DNA from: Clonostachys chloroleuca
Taxonomy: Eukaryota; Ascomycota; Sordariomycetes; Hypocreales; Bionectriaceae
Direction of reading: 5' to 3'
NCBI GenBank assembly: GCA_037952775.1
Contig: JBANAY010000004.1
Coordinates: 13,454,001-13,518,000 of the forward strand
Length of the DNA: 64,000 bases
Translations under genes and position numbers: made by a program
Notes under the pieces: generated by a model
Told to the model about the DNA's origin: nothing
Seen by the model: only the letters and a program-made list of their open reading frames with translations
The model's database searches: none
Shown here: positions 31,528 to 44,267 of the stretch, one piece after another
How positions within the stretch are numbered: position 1 is the stretch's first letter
How the letters are laid out: each line of letters opens with the position of its first letter

Positions 31528-32221
31528 TTGCCTTAGCAGCACCTTTGAGCTTGCAATCGCTTGTCTTAACCTTAGGAAGCCCCAAGATCAGCAAGTCATT
31601 GAGCTGCCCATCCTTGATCACGGGTACTACCACCGGCGGTTGGCTCTTTAGCTTGCTCTTTGGCGTTTTGTTCAGTGTATTCGTGCTTGCAAGTTTCCGA
31701 GCAGACTGGGCGAGAGCTTGGTGGGATATTTGATGTTTGGCAAGGACTTGAGTTGATGAGGGCAGCGATGTGCGAAGTTCTGACAAGGACTCGACTGACT
31801 CGACTGAGGCGGCAAAGGTAGCGATGTGTGACACTTGGCTTGTCTACGAACAGCGATTTGCGAACGGATTGTCGATATGGACTTGAGCTGTGCGGTTCAG
31901 GCAGTGAAAGGACCAGGCCGGGAATTGCGGCCTTTAAATAGATGGAAAGCAGCATTTCAAGCTTCATGAAAGGAGTTACGCCGACGAAAGAGTCATCATG
32001 CCGGGCACAAGCCATTGTTGGTGTTGAACCTTATGTACGGCCGGACGCAAGCCTCGTTCCAGACAAAAAGGCTGAAGTTTAATGTGTTGTAATGATGAGT
32101 GGTTATAGTATCAAGTTGTTGAATTCCTGGTGGTATTTAAGAAATTCCTTTTTTTTCAGCAGCTGCCGCATAACCGTATAGCTCTGTCACCTACTACTTC
32201 TACGTACGAGACATATATCCA
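31528..32221. other. Intergenic region with a doubtful minus-strand frame
   Basis: On the minus strand, an ATG at 32015 opens a 139-codon frame to 31596. A second frame (from about 31834, with no ATG) reads to 31514 and ends with a stop lying inside the MITE. Joined by an intron they could make one small protein, but I find no convincing splice sites and no family. It may be the remains of a gene cut by the element. Confidence 0.3.
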
Positions 32222-35200
32222 CTATCCTGCTTGCGGTTGCATATACGGAAATGATACATCTTCCATCAGAGGTGTCTGTAAATGGGTCACAAGCCCACGA
32301 TCATATCTCATTATCCAGACAGCATCGGCATTAATGACCTCCAATGCTTCTCTCACCTCCCTGCTTCTCTCCATAACTTCGGCGAGTAGAACCAATATTT
32401 CTTCAAACATTACGTCCGTCAGTTTGACGTATGTCACCATAGACTTCAAGAGCCCTACCACAGCTTCCCAAACCCGAACTGGAGAAGCGTGTTGCCCCAA
32501 GTCACTGGATAGTACTGTAGACTGCTTCCTAGTTGACTTGACCAGCTCGCCGGTTGATGTAGGTAGTAGAATATGACTCTCTGTTGGCGCTGATATGGAA
32601 TGTTGGACAGATGTCCCTAAATGTATTCCTGTGGCCTGAACCTGACGTTTTACTTTCCTGCACCACTCACCGAGCCTGGTCGCCCACTCCGTCTCGAAGC
32701 GAGAGGCGAGGAAATCTCCGCCACTGGCACACATTTCGGACAGTGCATGGCATGCTTCTATGGAGATGAATGTCTCGGCATCATAGAGCCTATCCACAAC
32801 CACAGGCCAAATGGCATTGATGAGAGGAAGGAACGAATCTTCATCGGCTGCTAGAGCTGGAGATGATTTGGAGAGAATTTCCAATAGAGCCCTCCTCAGT
32901 CGAGGAACTGGGGAGGTCAGGTAGTGCTGTGTCAGGTTCGTAATGCGAAGCAGAAGCTGATACGTCATCGAATTTGGGGGCTTCTCCTTTTCCGGTTCAG
33001 GACCTGGCATTTCTTCATCCTTTTCGGGCCCCTCGTCGCCCCATGGAGCAGTTGGATGGCCACGCGTGGATTCACCTGTTCTCCTCTCCTCATCCTCCCG
33101 TAGCTTCCGAGACTGCCGCCGTGAGATGAAATCTGCCAGGCCTTTAAGGCCGTCTACCTGAGGGCTTTTCTTGCTATGCTTGTGATCTGAGTGACTTTGA
33201 CCATCAAGCAGAAGCATGTCTGAGACGACTGCCTGGTTCACTAGCTCCTGGAGAACAGAGAACAGAGACTCCACGAAGTTGGTATAGCCATGATAATTCT
33301 CCAGCGCAGCAAAAATGGACTCAACCACGTCATCAAGGAACGGCACCAGACGAGGGCCAGCCAGACGGATCATCATGGTCAGAACATTTGTTGACGCGGG
33401 AGATATATCGAGAGTATTGAGACGTAGAGCGACCGAGTTGACCATATAGTCCACGTTCTCGACAATTAGTTCAGAAACGTTTGCATACTCGCAGCTCTGA
33501 GCCATGCTGTTAAGCGTCAATATCCCATGTCGCTGCAGACTTGGATTATCTGAACCGAGAAATGTGACGATAGGGAAAAGGACATCAATAAGTTCAGGGC
33601 GGAACGCCGATCCTGATCGTTGTGCTGCATATGCTGTGACTTCAAGAGCGGTCGCCTCCAGCCGCCAATCTATGCTGGAAGCCTGAGTATGTGCGTCCAG
33701 TGTTTGTACGGAGAAGGAGTATAATTCGCGGAAGACCAAATCGATGTCTTCGGCCTCGTCACCTTGATCAAATGAAGATAAATCAAACAGTTCCGAAGCG
33801 TCGGCCGAAGATTGGTGCGATGCCTTGACCAATTCAAAGCAAGCCCAGAAAGCAGCTACTTGGCTGACGGTGCCTGGGTTCTGTATGTATTCCAGAAAGT
33901 TTGTAGCTAGCCCAGAAGAGGTCATATTCGATCCGAGAACATTGAGTAGCCTTCCAATCTCAGCCCTAAGGCCTCTTTGGCTCTCTTGACTGAAGACAAT
34001 GGGTGGATACCTGAAGCCTTGAGAGCCTTCTACTACAAGATCGCTAGCCCCAGACAGTAGCTGGACATCTGTTCCTTGGATTGATGTTTGTGGCTTATTT
34101 GTATTCATTGCTGAAACAATACTGTCGATTAACGCATTTCCAAGTGTGTCTTGAACGGTCGATGACTCAATGTCAAGGTCTTGGAGGAGCTTCATTCCCT
34201 TTGATAGGCTATGAACGGCCTTGCTTCTCATATCGTCGTCACTAGCCTGCATAAGACGTGGTAGACTTGACAACCAGCCATAAACGGTCTCCTTCACCTC
34301 GTCTGCTAGCTCCGGGTATATACTAATCAAGTCCCTGAGTGATGTTTCGGTGAAGGATGATTTTGCTTCAAGATCGTCAAGTATGATGGCAGTCTCAACC
34401 AAGATTCTCGAGCAATTCGACAAGGTATCGTGGCACTCATCGAGAAGAGTCATACATAGACTTCGCAGGGTTTCTCTGACCTCTGGCTCGTCGTGTGACC
34501 GAAGTTTCAGCATATTTGAAAGGGCGACCTTGACTTGATTGGCCGTGGCCGTCAACCAGGCTGGGCTAAGAAGCGCAGTCTTATCCTCATCATCAGCATC
34601 CTTGCGCTCGGCTTTAGCACGAATCGACCTTGTTTGCATATCTCCAAGCACACGAGTGAGTATTAACGCGGAAGTGGACAAAGATCGTGCAAGAACGAGT
34701 TTTTTGTGCCGTGCTGGGGCTGACAGGACCTTTGTCAGTATGGATATACACCCAGGGAGGAAGTTTGCTAAAGCCGCCTGCTCGCGTATCGCCGTGTAGA
34801 CTCCTTGGATTGCACGAAGAGATTCGATGCTTATAGTACTATTGGCTCCCTTGTCAACCCCATCCAGCATAACAGTGATGGCATGGCCAAGGGCCGGGAT
34901 TGCATCAGATTCTGCCAAACCTGCAGCGGCCGTAGGGGATTGTGCAGTGACCTGGAACAGAGCTGTGAAGCCCCTGAAAGCTTCCAAGACCGTCTCTTCG
35001 TCGACATCTCGCTTATTCTTTGACCCCGGTACTCCGTCGATGATGAAGGTCAGGAGACTTAGGACTTGCTTGGCCATCTCCGGGGATATTTTAGACTTCC
35101 ATCCATGGAGAATGAGGACGTTGAGTGATTTGACGCAATTCTCAATCAGCCTCGTTGAAAACGTGTCCATTTGGCGAAATATGTGATAGAGAGGGAAGAA

Positions 35201-35477
35201 GGTGTATTCAGCCAACTTCTCGTCGAGGGCCAAAGGGTTAGTGCGAATCTGGTCATTGAGGATACCCAACAACTGGTCTGTCAAAGAAAGTAGCTCGGCT
35301 TGCGCCGCGTGCTCCTGGGCCTTCCTAAGGGCCAGCTGGCTGATTTGAACGCAGCATGGCTTCAACTGCAGATGGTCTTAGAGAATGGATGCAGACAGAT
35401 AGCAGACATGGGAGCAGGGTGATCCTCACCTTCTGAAAGAGCTTATTTCTTTCATCATTGCGAGCCGCTGACTCCAT
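32222..35477 (-). CDS. TTI1: TTI1 (TELO2-interacting protein 1), PIKK-assembly HEAT-repeat protein, two exons
   Basis: Exon 1 is 35477-35430 (ATG, 16 codons ending LFQK). A 64-base intron (GTGAGG...CTGCAG) leads to exon 2 at 35365-32222, phase 0; total 1063 aa. The conserved opening reads LKPCCVQISQLALR and is followed by LDEKLAEYTFFPLYHIFRQM, both recognisable in Tti1 family proteins. The rest is a helical HEAT-like solenoid. A charged, probably disordered insertion (~730-790) has HKHSKKSP, then SRRQSRKLREDEERR and EKEKPP. The C-terminal block (VWIMRYDRGLV) is also conserved. Tti1, Tel2 and Tti2 form the TTT complex, which with Hsp90 stabilises TOR, Tel1, Mec1 and other PI3K-like kinases (family knowledge). 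It is transcribed divergently from the SidJ-like gene. Confidence 0.88.
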
Positions 35478-36172
35478 GAAGAGCAGTAGATAATGACGAA
35501 CACCTTGAATCTACAGTGCTATATCATCGTCTTGAGAAAATAATGAAGAGGATATCAAGGGCTAGCAATTCATCCCAAAAAGCAAGGGTTTGGTGGTTGA
35601 ATCTGAGGTAGGTGCGAGTGCTACCAGGCGAATTCTTACTAAGCGGACTAAGCTGTGAGGAAGCTTGATCAGGCAGCCAACCAAGAACTTACCCTAGAGC
35701 TACAGAGACCAAAAAGCATATGATGAGAAAACCATCTACATATCACAATCGCTTGTCATGACCGGAGATTGCTAGGTCCGCTTCCTACGAACGAACTGTC
35801 GTGACATACTAGATCTAAATGCCTTCCAGCAAGACGGTCAACTCGTAAGAATCTAACTGCGACGATCGATCCCTGCCAGCCCAACCTAGTCATCTCTGGT
35901 CGAGACGAGCGATCCTTGCAAGCCGGGCCTAGCAATCAGGTGCTGGACTAGTGAAATCACGAGAGGTCGCTCCAGCTGTTGATATCGCGATCACTTTGCG
36001 CGAACTTGTATATTACGAGTTGCGACCCCAGTCGATCAGTCGGTCAGCGTCGTGCAGAAGTGGATTCCTACTGCCCCGCGCGTAACTTGGATCCAACATG
36101 CTACTGCAACTATAAATTTGGAGAGAGACCAAGTGCATTTCCACAACTCTGTCTTAACCACCAGCATTCACG
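35478..36172. promoter_or_regulatory. Divergent promoter region between TTI1 and the SidJ-like gene
   Basis: It is 695 bases shared by two genes reading outward. A TATAAAT box at 36111 lies 62 bases before the SidJ-like ATG. Several GATC and GATATC words lie at 35860-35990 but no clear siderophore-type GATA site (ATCWGATAA) was found. Confidence 0.5.
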
Positions 36173-37236
36173 ATGGGTAGTCTGATGGAGCCATTCTCCC
36201 TTACGGCCCACCCGTATCGCTCGCCAGCCGGCAAGAACTGTGCATATGAACTGGGAAAGAACACAGCACAGAATGCCCTCGTCTTTCTAGGCGGCCTTGG
36301 AGATGGACCCCACACGACACCCTATGTCCGCTTTATGGCACGATATCTGGAGACACAGCCAGATCTAGATTACTCCGTCTTTGAGATTCGTATGCGAAGC
36401 TCATTTGAACAATGGGGGACCTCCAGCTTGCAGGAAGATGTTGAGGATGCCTCTGCCCTGGTCAAGTACCTGCGTGAGAAAGGCAGAAACAAGATTATCC
36501 TAATGGGGCATTCCACTGGCTGCCAGGTGCATATCATTTCCACCTCTCTTTTCTCTTGATCTCAAGGTCTGATGGTTCTTGATATCGACTGACAAGGTAG
36601 ATAGGATTGCATGGAATATACAAACTACGCTCGCCACAACAATGAGCCGGTTGATGGATTCATCCTGCAGGCACCGGTGTCGGACAGAGAGGGACTCGAG
36701 GGCATGTTCCCCGAATGGCGAGACAGCCTCGCGGTGGCAGACCAGATGATCGCCGAAGGCAAGTCAGACTGGTGCATACCCAAGGACAAGGTGCCGCCAG
36801 TGTTCAACTGCCCCATGACGGCCTACAGACTTCGATCGTTGATCGCTAAAGGGTATGCGTTCCCTATATCACTCCCTACCGGCTTATAGCTGGCAACTGT
36901 CACGCCATGACTGCGTCAATCCGAAGCCCAATTGGAGTACTGACTGTGGATTGTAGTGGTGATGATGACTACTTCTCAACCGATTTGGATGATGAGAAAG
37001 TAAAGGGATTCTGGGGGAGGTTCCAGAAACCCGTGCTGGTTTTGCACTCAGAGAAGGACGAGTTTGTCCCCGCACACATTGATCAAGCTGCGTTGAACAA
37101 GAGATACCAGGAGGCCAGTCCGATGGTGAGCCAACTGTCGGGGCTGATACCAAATACTGGCCACGCTGTACCGAACGAAGACGCAAGGCAGTGGCTGTCG
37201 GAAAAGGTTACGGAGTTTCTACGCGCCCTGCAGTAG
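36173..37236 (+). CDS. DUF1749 alpha/beta hydrolase (SidJ-like), three exons
   Basis: Exons are 36173-36526, 36605-36852 and 36957-37236, giving 293 aa. Donors are GTGCAT and GTATGC; acceptors are GATAG and TGTAG; phases 0 and 2. The nucleophile elbow GHSTGCQ puts the catalytic Ser near residue 114. Candidate acid and base are in LHSEKDEFVP and PNTGHAVP. The family opening NALVFLGGLGDGPHTTPYV is clear. No signal peptide, so probably cytosolic. The best known relative is Aspergillus SidJ, which hydrolyses fusarinine C siderophore in the cytosol; most members are uncharacterised, so an iron role is only a possibility. No other siderophore genes lie in this window. A TATA box lies 62 bases upstream. 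Confidence 0.85.
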
Positions 37237-38465
37237 GACGCAAGATGAGATGCGAGGGAGATGGGACATACTTACCAATCACCCCGGAGTGACTCGGCGG
37301 TAGCGAGAGGCGAGGGGAAACGATAGATATTTACTTACCAATCCATCCCGGAGTGAGTCACGTCTTGGACGGGTGTGAGATGAGAGATGACTGCATGACG
37401 TAAACTTGGATGTTACCTACATGACATGCGATGCATACGGATAGGGCCAGCCTGGTGATCCGTGTGTGTCAGGGGAGACACAAATGTGCGACAGCTGTGG
37501 CTGATAAGGCCGTTGCTTGTGCATCGTGGTGCGGTGAATGAATTATTAAGAAGCATGCCAAGGGCGACCAGCTCGTAAATACGTTGCGTTGCCCCCAGGC
37601 CGTTTGTGCTGCGGGAGATTAGATCAAATGCATAATCTATCACAATTCACACTGGAAGCGGGGCGTAACGAGTTTGGTGGGCCACAACGTTGTGATGCTA
37701 TGCTGGGGGACTTTGAAATCGATACATCACAGGTCTATCTATCCTGCTAATTTTGGGATATGGTGAGTAATTTCAATTGATGACGGCTTGTGATAAACAA
37801 ATGGACAGAGAATGCACTCCGCATTATTGTTCTCGATCGTCGTACTGATGCATTATTCTGGTTATCGTGAGTGATCAGCCTTGTGTCTCATTTCTTTTGT
37901 CCGGCCGTTGGTCTCAGCGCTCCAGTGGCCCCGCTCCTGATGATAGCGGCCCACTGGGGCCTGCATTCTCCGATACAGCCGGGCCTAACAGCGGATTGGG
38001 GCCTGTCCGGTGGCAACGGATGCAAGCTAACGCCAAACCTGGCCGCTTGCAGGCAGGTGCAACAGGCAGAAAACCTCACCGACGACGACGCGGTCACGGC
38101 GCACCAGTTTGCCGCCATCGAGGCAGGCTAATTCCCTTGCCTTGCCCATCCGCAGCTGACAAAGCATCCCATGCGATGATCCACCTGGTTCTGCCGTCAA
38201 GACGTCGATTCACGGTCCGTCTTTCTTAGAGCCAGCGGCTTGGATTGTCCATCGTTAACACCTCAATTGAGCTGTCGTGAGCTCCCCGGTTCGGCTGCTT
38301 ATCGCCTCCACTAACCGCCGACCGACTCCAGCCCACCCTCCATCAGTCCGCGACCGCTACAAAGCCTTACCTGCGTCCACCTCCCCGGCGATTTGTAGGA
38401 GCTCGCTCGAATTGCCATGACAAGCTGAGGCTGGCCTATCGAATCCGCAACCCCTTCCAGCAGTC
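37237..38465. other. Intergenic region, 1.2 kb, with a degenerate direct repeat
   Basis: Near 37269-37295 and 37333-37362 the sequence CTTACCAATC..CCCGGAGTGA occurs twice, ~64 bases apart. The plus-strand frame at 37867-38229 has no family resemblance and probably belongs to promoter DNA of the ABC transporter gene. Confidence 0.5.
37269..37362. repeat. Imperfect direct repeat
   Basis: Two copies of ACTTACCAATC, a short variable gap and CCCGGAGTGA, at about 37269-37291 and 37333-37356. They sit just after the stop of the SidJ-like gene, in its 3' flank. Confidence 0.6.
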
Positions 38466-41400
38466 ATGGACGGCTTCAGCGAGCAAAAGGTGCTCTACCA
38501 CACCGGCTCTTTGTCCGGTTATCGGCCTCTGCAAAACCTCGGAAGTGACTATCTCTCTGCGACACACTCGTTCAGCCAGCCACTCTGCGGCAACAAAGAA
38601 GGTTGGGGACCTCTGAGCCCCTTTCGATACGACTTTACACCATGCTTCATCGATGTCTGGATTGCCTCCGTTTCAGCCTTTGGCCTGGTGTTTGGCCTGG
38701 GCGCTGTTTGGCTTCTTAAGAAGAGGCAGGAGGAATATTCCAGTAGCAAGAACTTCCATTTCTGGTTCAAACAGGTACGAGACATTGGCGCTTGTTCCAT
38801 GAACGAGGAACGGAGTAGAGCTAATCTCGTTGATTATATGTATAGGTACTCCTTGCGCTTTTTGCCGCGGATGTGATCGTCCAGCTCGTCTTCCAAATCC
38901 TCAGCTATGGAGCCATTGCGTATGGTGACTTCCGGGTCTGGACCACCGCCCTCGAAATTGTTTCTCTTGGTGTTATATTCGCAGTCCAATGGCTAGAGCA
39001 TTCACGATTGAGGCATGCCAATGGCGTTGTTCTCTTCTACTGGCTCCTCTTGATTATCGCCTCTGCTGTTAAGTTGAGGTCATTGATCTCTCAGCAGCTC
39101 TACGCCAAGAACCTCAGCTATTTCATCACTTTTTGCGTCGGCGTCGGCCTCGCCATTGCTGCATTTGCAGTTGAGTGGCTCTGGCCCCGCGACAACGGAA
39201 TTACCGGCTACGAGGCCATTGTCGACGAGGATGAATGCCCTGTCGAGTATGCGACTGTTTTCTCCCGGCTGACTTTCGACTGGATGACACCAATGATGAG
39301 GTATGGATACAAGGCTTTCTTGACTGAAAATGACCTGTGGGCCTTGGCGAGACCGGATCAGACCAAGAACACGGGTTTCGCATTTGACAGTGCGTGGGAG
39401 AAGGAATTGGAAAAGAACCCAGAGAAGCCCTCTCTGACAATAGCTCTGATCCGTGCTTTCGGTGGTCCATATGCTGTAGCCGGTTTTTTCAAAATCGGCA
39501 ACGATATCGCCCAATACGTACAGCCTCAGCTACTGCGCCTTCTTATTTCATTCATTGGATCTTATAAGACCCAGAATCCCCAGCCAATAATCCAGGGTGT
39601 TGCTATTTCTTTGGGCATGTTTGCTTGCGGTCTTTTCCAGACAACCATGGTGCATCAATACTTCCAACGCTCGTTCGAGACTGGTATGCGAATCAAGGGA
39701 GGTCTCGCTTCCGCCATCTACAGGAAATCTCTGAAACTGTCAAACGAGGGCCGCGCCACAAAGACCACTGGAGATATCGTCAACTACATGGCTGTTGATG
39801 CTCAGCGTCTTCAAGATGTCACGCAATTCGCTCAGCAGCTTTGGTCTGCTCCATTCCAAATTGTCATCTGCATGATCTCCCTATACCAGCTCGTCGGTTG
39901 GTCAATGATGGCAGGAATCGTTGTCATGATCTTCATGATGCCTATTCAAGGCTTTGTCTCCAAGATCATGAGGACGATGCAGAAAACTCAAATGAAGAAC
40001 AAGGATGCCAGAAGTCGTTTGATCAACGAGATCATCAACAACATGAAGAGTATTAAGCTCTACGCATGGGGCGGTGCGTTCATGAACAAGCTCAACTACG
40101 TCAGAAATGAGAAGGAGCTGAAGAATCTACGCAAGATCGCTGCTGCACAGGCTGTTGCCAACTTCACCTGGAACAGTGCTCCATTCTTTGTCTCATGCTC
40201 TACATTTGCGGTTTTTGTCCTTACGCAAGACCGACCTATGACGACAGAAATCGTATTCCCTGCACTCGCACTTTTCAATCTCTTGACATTCCCCTTGGCT
40301 GTGTTGCCCATGGTCATCACGGCTCTTGTTGAAGCATCCGTGGCAGTGAACCGCATCCGCGACTTCCTGTGCGCCGAGGAAATTCAGTCTGATGCCGTCA
40401 ACGTCAAGCCAGCCCCCCAGGAGCTTGGAGAGGAGACCGTCATCATCCGGGACGGTACTTTCTCCTGGAATCGCCACGAGGAGCGCCAGGCACTCGAAGA
40501 CATCGAGTATACTGCATACAAGGGAGAGCTTTCTTGCATCGTTGGCCGAGTTGGGTCCGGAAAATCCTCATTGCTGTCCAGTATTCTTGGAGATCTTTGG
40601 AAAGTCAAGGGGTCCGTCGACGTTTGTGGAACTGTTGCATTTGCTTCTCAGCAGACTTGGATTTTGAACGCCACTGTGAAGGAAAACATCATTTTTGGAT
40701 ACCGATATGACCCTGACTTCTACGAGCAGACCGTCAAAGCTTGCGCTCTCATCGACGACTTTGCGCAGCTTCCTGATGGCGACGAGACTGTTGTTGGAGA
40801 AAGGGGTATTTCCCTAAGCGGTGGTCAGAAGGCCCGTGTTTCTCTGGCCCGAGCTGTTTACGCCAGGGCAGACATTTATCTTCTGGATGATGTTCTCTCC
40901 GCCGTCGACTCACACGTTGGTAAGCACATCATGCAGAACGTATTGGGACCTCGTGGTCTTCTTTCCACCAAGACTCGTATCCTGGCCACCAATGCTATTA
41001 GCGTTTTGAAGCAGGCAAGCTATATTAGTCTGTTGAAAGACGGACGCATCATTGAGAAGGGAACCTACAAGCAGCTTATTGCTATGAAGGGCGATGTTTC
41101 TGAGATGTTGAGGACTGCTGGCCATGAGTCCGGCAGTGCATCTGGCAGTCCCAGCGGCTCGGCCAGTGAGACATCTACTGTTATCGAGGCATCTGATTCT
41201 ACCCAGACAAAGGAGGAGATTGAGGAAAGCCAGGAGCGAGTTCCTGAAATGGCCCCCCTTAAGATAATCGCATCTGCGTCGGCCAAACCTCGTGCCAATA
41301 GTATGGCCACCTTGCGCCGTGCCAGTACAGCTTCATTCCGTGGCCCTAGAGGTAAGCTGACGGACGAGGAGCTGGCTGGTAGTAGGACAAAGCAGGCCAA

Positions 41401-44267
41401 GGAATTCGTCGAGCAAGGTAAAGTTAAGTGGCATGTCTATACCGAGTATGCAAAAAAGAACAACCTCTATGCTGTGGCTGTGTTCATATTTTCTCTGCTT
41501 GCTTCTCAGACCGCAAGCATTGGTAGGTCTTCCTCTCATTTGGAATAGACATTGAACATTTCTCACTTACACTCGCTTTAGGTGGCTCTGTTTGGCTTAA
41601 AGAATGGGCGGATAAGAATGCCCGTAAAGGCACAAACGAAAATGTCGGATGGTTTATTGGTATTTACTTTGTCTTCGGCATTGGGTCATCCCTTTTGACA
41701 GTCATCCAAACCCTCATTCTTTGGATCTTCTGCTCCATCGAGGTTTGTGAACTCAACTTACCTAGGCATGACACCAAAACTTACCCGCTAACTTCCTCAA
41801 CACAGGCTTCGCGAAAGCTGCACGAGGAGATGGCAAATGCCATTTTCCGATCACCGATGTCCTTCTTTGATACGACACCAACTGGCCGGATCCTCAACCG
41901 TTTTTCAAGGTACGTCACATTCTTTTGCGTACATTTTATCTTATCTGAGCTCAGTTTTAACCAAACTTCTAGTGACATTTACAAGATCGATGAGGTATTG
42001 GCCCGGACCTTCCAGCAGTTGTTTGTGAATGCTGCCAAGTCGGGTTTCACACTGGTAGTGATATCTGTCGCGACACCCGCCTTCACTGCCTTCATTATCC
42101 CACTTGGTTTGGCGTACTACGGAATTCAACGTTATTATCTTCGTACGTCGCGAGAGCTTAAGCGCTTGGACAGTGTGAGCCGAAGCCCAGTCTACGCTCA
42201 TTTCCAGGAATCTCTTGGAGGTGTCTCCACAATCAGGGCATACCGCCAGCAGGACCGCTTCCAACTTGAGAATGAGTGGCGTGTGGATGCCAATCTCCGA
42301 GCGTACTTCCCTTCCATCAGTGCGAACCGTTGGCTCGCTATCCGTCTCGAGTTCATTGGTGCCGTCATCATTCTTGCCGCCGCCGGACTCGCTGTCACTG
42401 CTGTTGCAATGCATGTCGAGATTGACCCTGGTATTGTGGGTTTGGCGATGTCCTATGCCCTCCAGATCACGACTGCTCTCAACTGGATCGTCCGCCAGAC
42501 TGTTGAGGTGGAGACCAATATCGTGGCCGTTGAGCGAGTTCTTGAGTATTCAGCATTAACCCCTGAGGCCCCCGAGATCATTCCCGACAGGCGGCCACCC
42601 GTAGCCTGGCCTGCCAGGGGCGACCTGGATTTTGTCAACTACAGTACTCGCTACCGCGAAGGCCTGGACCTCGTCCTGAAGAATATCAATCTCGATATCA
42701 AGTCACATGAGAAGATTGGAGTTGTTGGCCGTACAGGAGCTGGAAAATCTTCCCTGACCCTAGCCCTCTTCAGACTTATCGAGCCCGCAACTGGCCAGAT
42801 TGATATTGACAACCTCAACACCTCTGATATTGGCCTCCTCGATCTACGTCGACGACTTGCCATCATCCCACAGGATGCTGCCCTGTTCGAGGGTACCGTC
42901 CGTGACAACCTGGACCCTTCCCACGCCCACGATGACACAGAGCTCTGGAGCGTTCTAGGTAAGTTTTCACATGCATTTAGGGATGCACTATAACCTCCGA
43001 TGCCCCGAGGAGTGGTAGCACGGCGTCTCCCTTCCCGTTTACAACTACGGCTCCGAGTGATCACAGGAACAAATGCTCATGCGACTCTTAGAACACGCTA
43101 GACTAAAAGACCATGTTGTCAGCATGGACGGCGGCCTCGAAGCCAAGATTAACGAAGGAGGTGAGTTGCGGCATAAGCGCTTAAGTGTTTCCTTGTGTCA
43201 ATGACGTCTTTGCTCTCTCGCGCTCTTTCACGCTTGCCGTCGGCTTTCTAGAAGCTGAGCATCATTTGTAAACTCGCCCGCCTTACCCCCCTGCCCATAT
43301 ACCCCCCAAGCTGTTGTTGGTTGCCCCCCCTCACCGCATCTTGGTCCCAGTGCGACGGTGCCATGGGGATTCTGTGCATTGTGGGTGTCACACTGCCTTT
43401 CCCCATTCTGTCTAAGCTAGGTATCATGGTTGGGCATTGCCTGGGGGCTCTGCCAGCCTCCAATCGCCCTATTGTTGCCCTTCACATTCACATGTCCATA
43501 TCACCGACCGGGGCAATACTTGCATGATGGGGCCCCCATTCGCATTCATTCTCGACCCTGGAGTCCCAATGAATGACCTCTCTCTCTCCTCATCATTCGT
43601 ATTTGCGAAGTCCGGCATTGCCAGGCGCCTTTCGCCATGCTATTGTTTCCCCCCAGCTGGGACGTGCAGAAGTTTCTGGACCCCTGCTTCCGCCTAACCC
43701 GAAGTCCTACTCCTCATCCCAGCCAACAGCCCATTCTCCCCTCAGCGCTTAGTTGTTTCCACGTTTTGCTTTTGCTTTTCATGCACTTTCTTTTTCCCTC
43801 GCCATGGTCTGGGGATAAGACGGGGGAGGGGGCTAGATGTCGGTTGAAAGGGGAATTCCCTCCTGTCCCGTCCCTCTCTCTCCTGGCACCCCGAAACCCA
43901 ATAAACCTGATTGAATCAGCTCCTAACCCTCCTCTTTGATAGGCTCAAACCTGTCCCAAGGCCAGCGCCAGCTCGTCAACCTTGCCCGCGCGATGCTCAC
44001 GCCGTCCAACATCCTCGTCCTGGACGAGGCGACGGCCGCCGTCGACGTCCAGACGGACGCCATGGTGCAGCGCACGCTGCGCTCACCCCTCTTCGCCAAA
44101 CGCACCATCATCACCGTCGCCCACCGCCTCAACACCATCCTCGACAGCGATCGCGTCGTCGTGCTCGACAGGGGGAGGTGGCCGAGTTCGATACCCCCTC
44201 GGCCCTCTACAAGAAGCAGGGGCTCTTCTTTAATCTAATGAGGGAGGCTGGTCTGGAGCTGGAGTAG
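38466..44267 (+). CDS. Ycf1/MRP-type ABC-C vacuolar transporter, seven exons, frameshift near the end
   Basis: Exons are 38466-38774, 38846-41522, 41582-41742, 41806-41909, 41973-42958, 43092-43160 and 43943-44267; all joins keep frame. An N-terminal TMD0 is followed by TMD1, NBD1 (Walker [10 protein letters not shown] ~669, signature LSGGQ ~759, [12 protein letters not shown] ~780), a Ser/Ala linker, TMD2 and NBD2 (Walker [10 protein letters not shown] ~1335, LSQGQ ~1438, [12 protein letters not shown] ~1459, VAHRL ~1493). At 44171-44175 five Gs stand where the frame needs six: after VVVLDRG the family ending [11 protein letters not shown] continues one frame over to the TAG at 44265. As written, the frame ends instead at 44238 with an unrelated ~20-residue tail. 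With the base restored the length is ~1543 aa, normal for Ycf1. Yeast Ycf1 moves glutathione conjugates and cadmium into the vacuole (family knowledge); exact substrates here are unknown. Confidence 0.9.
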
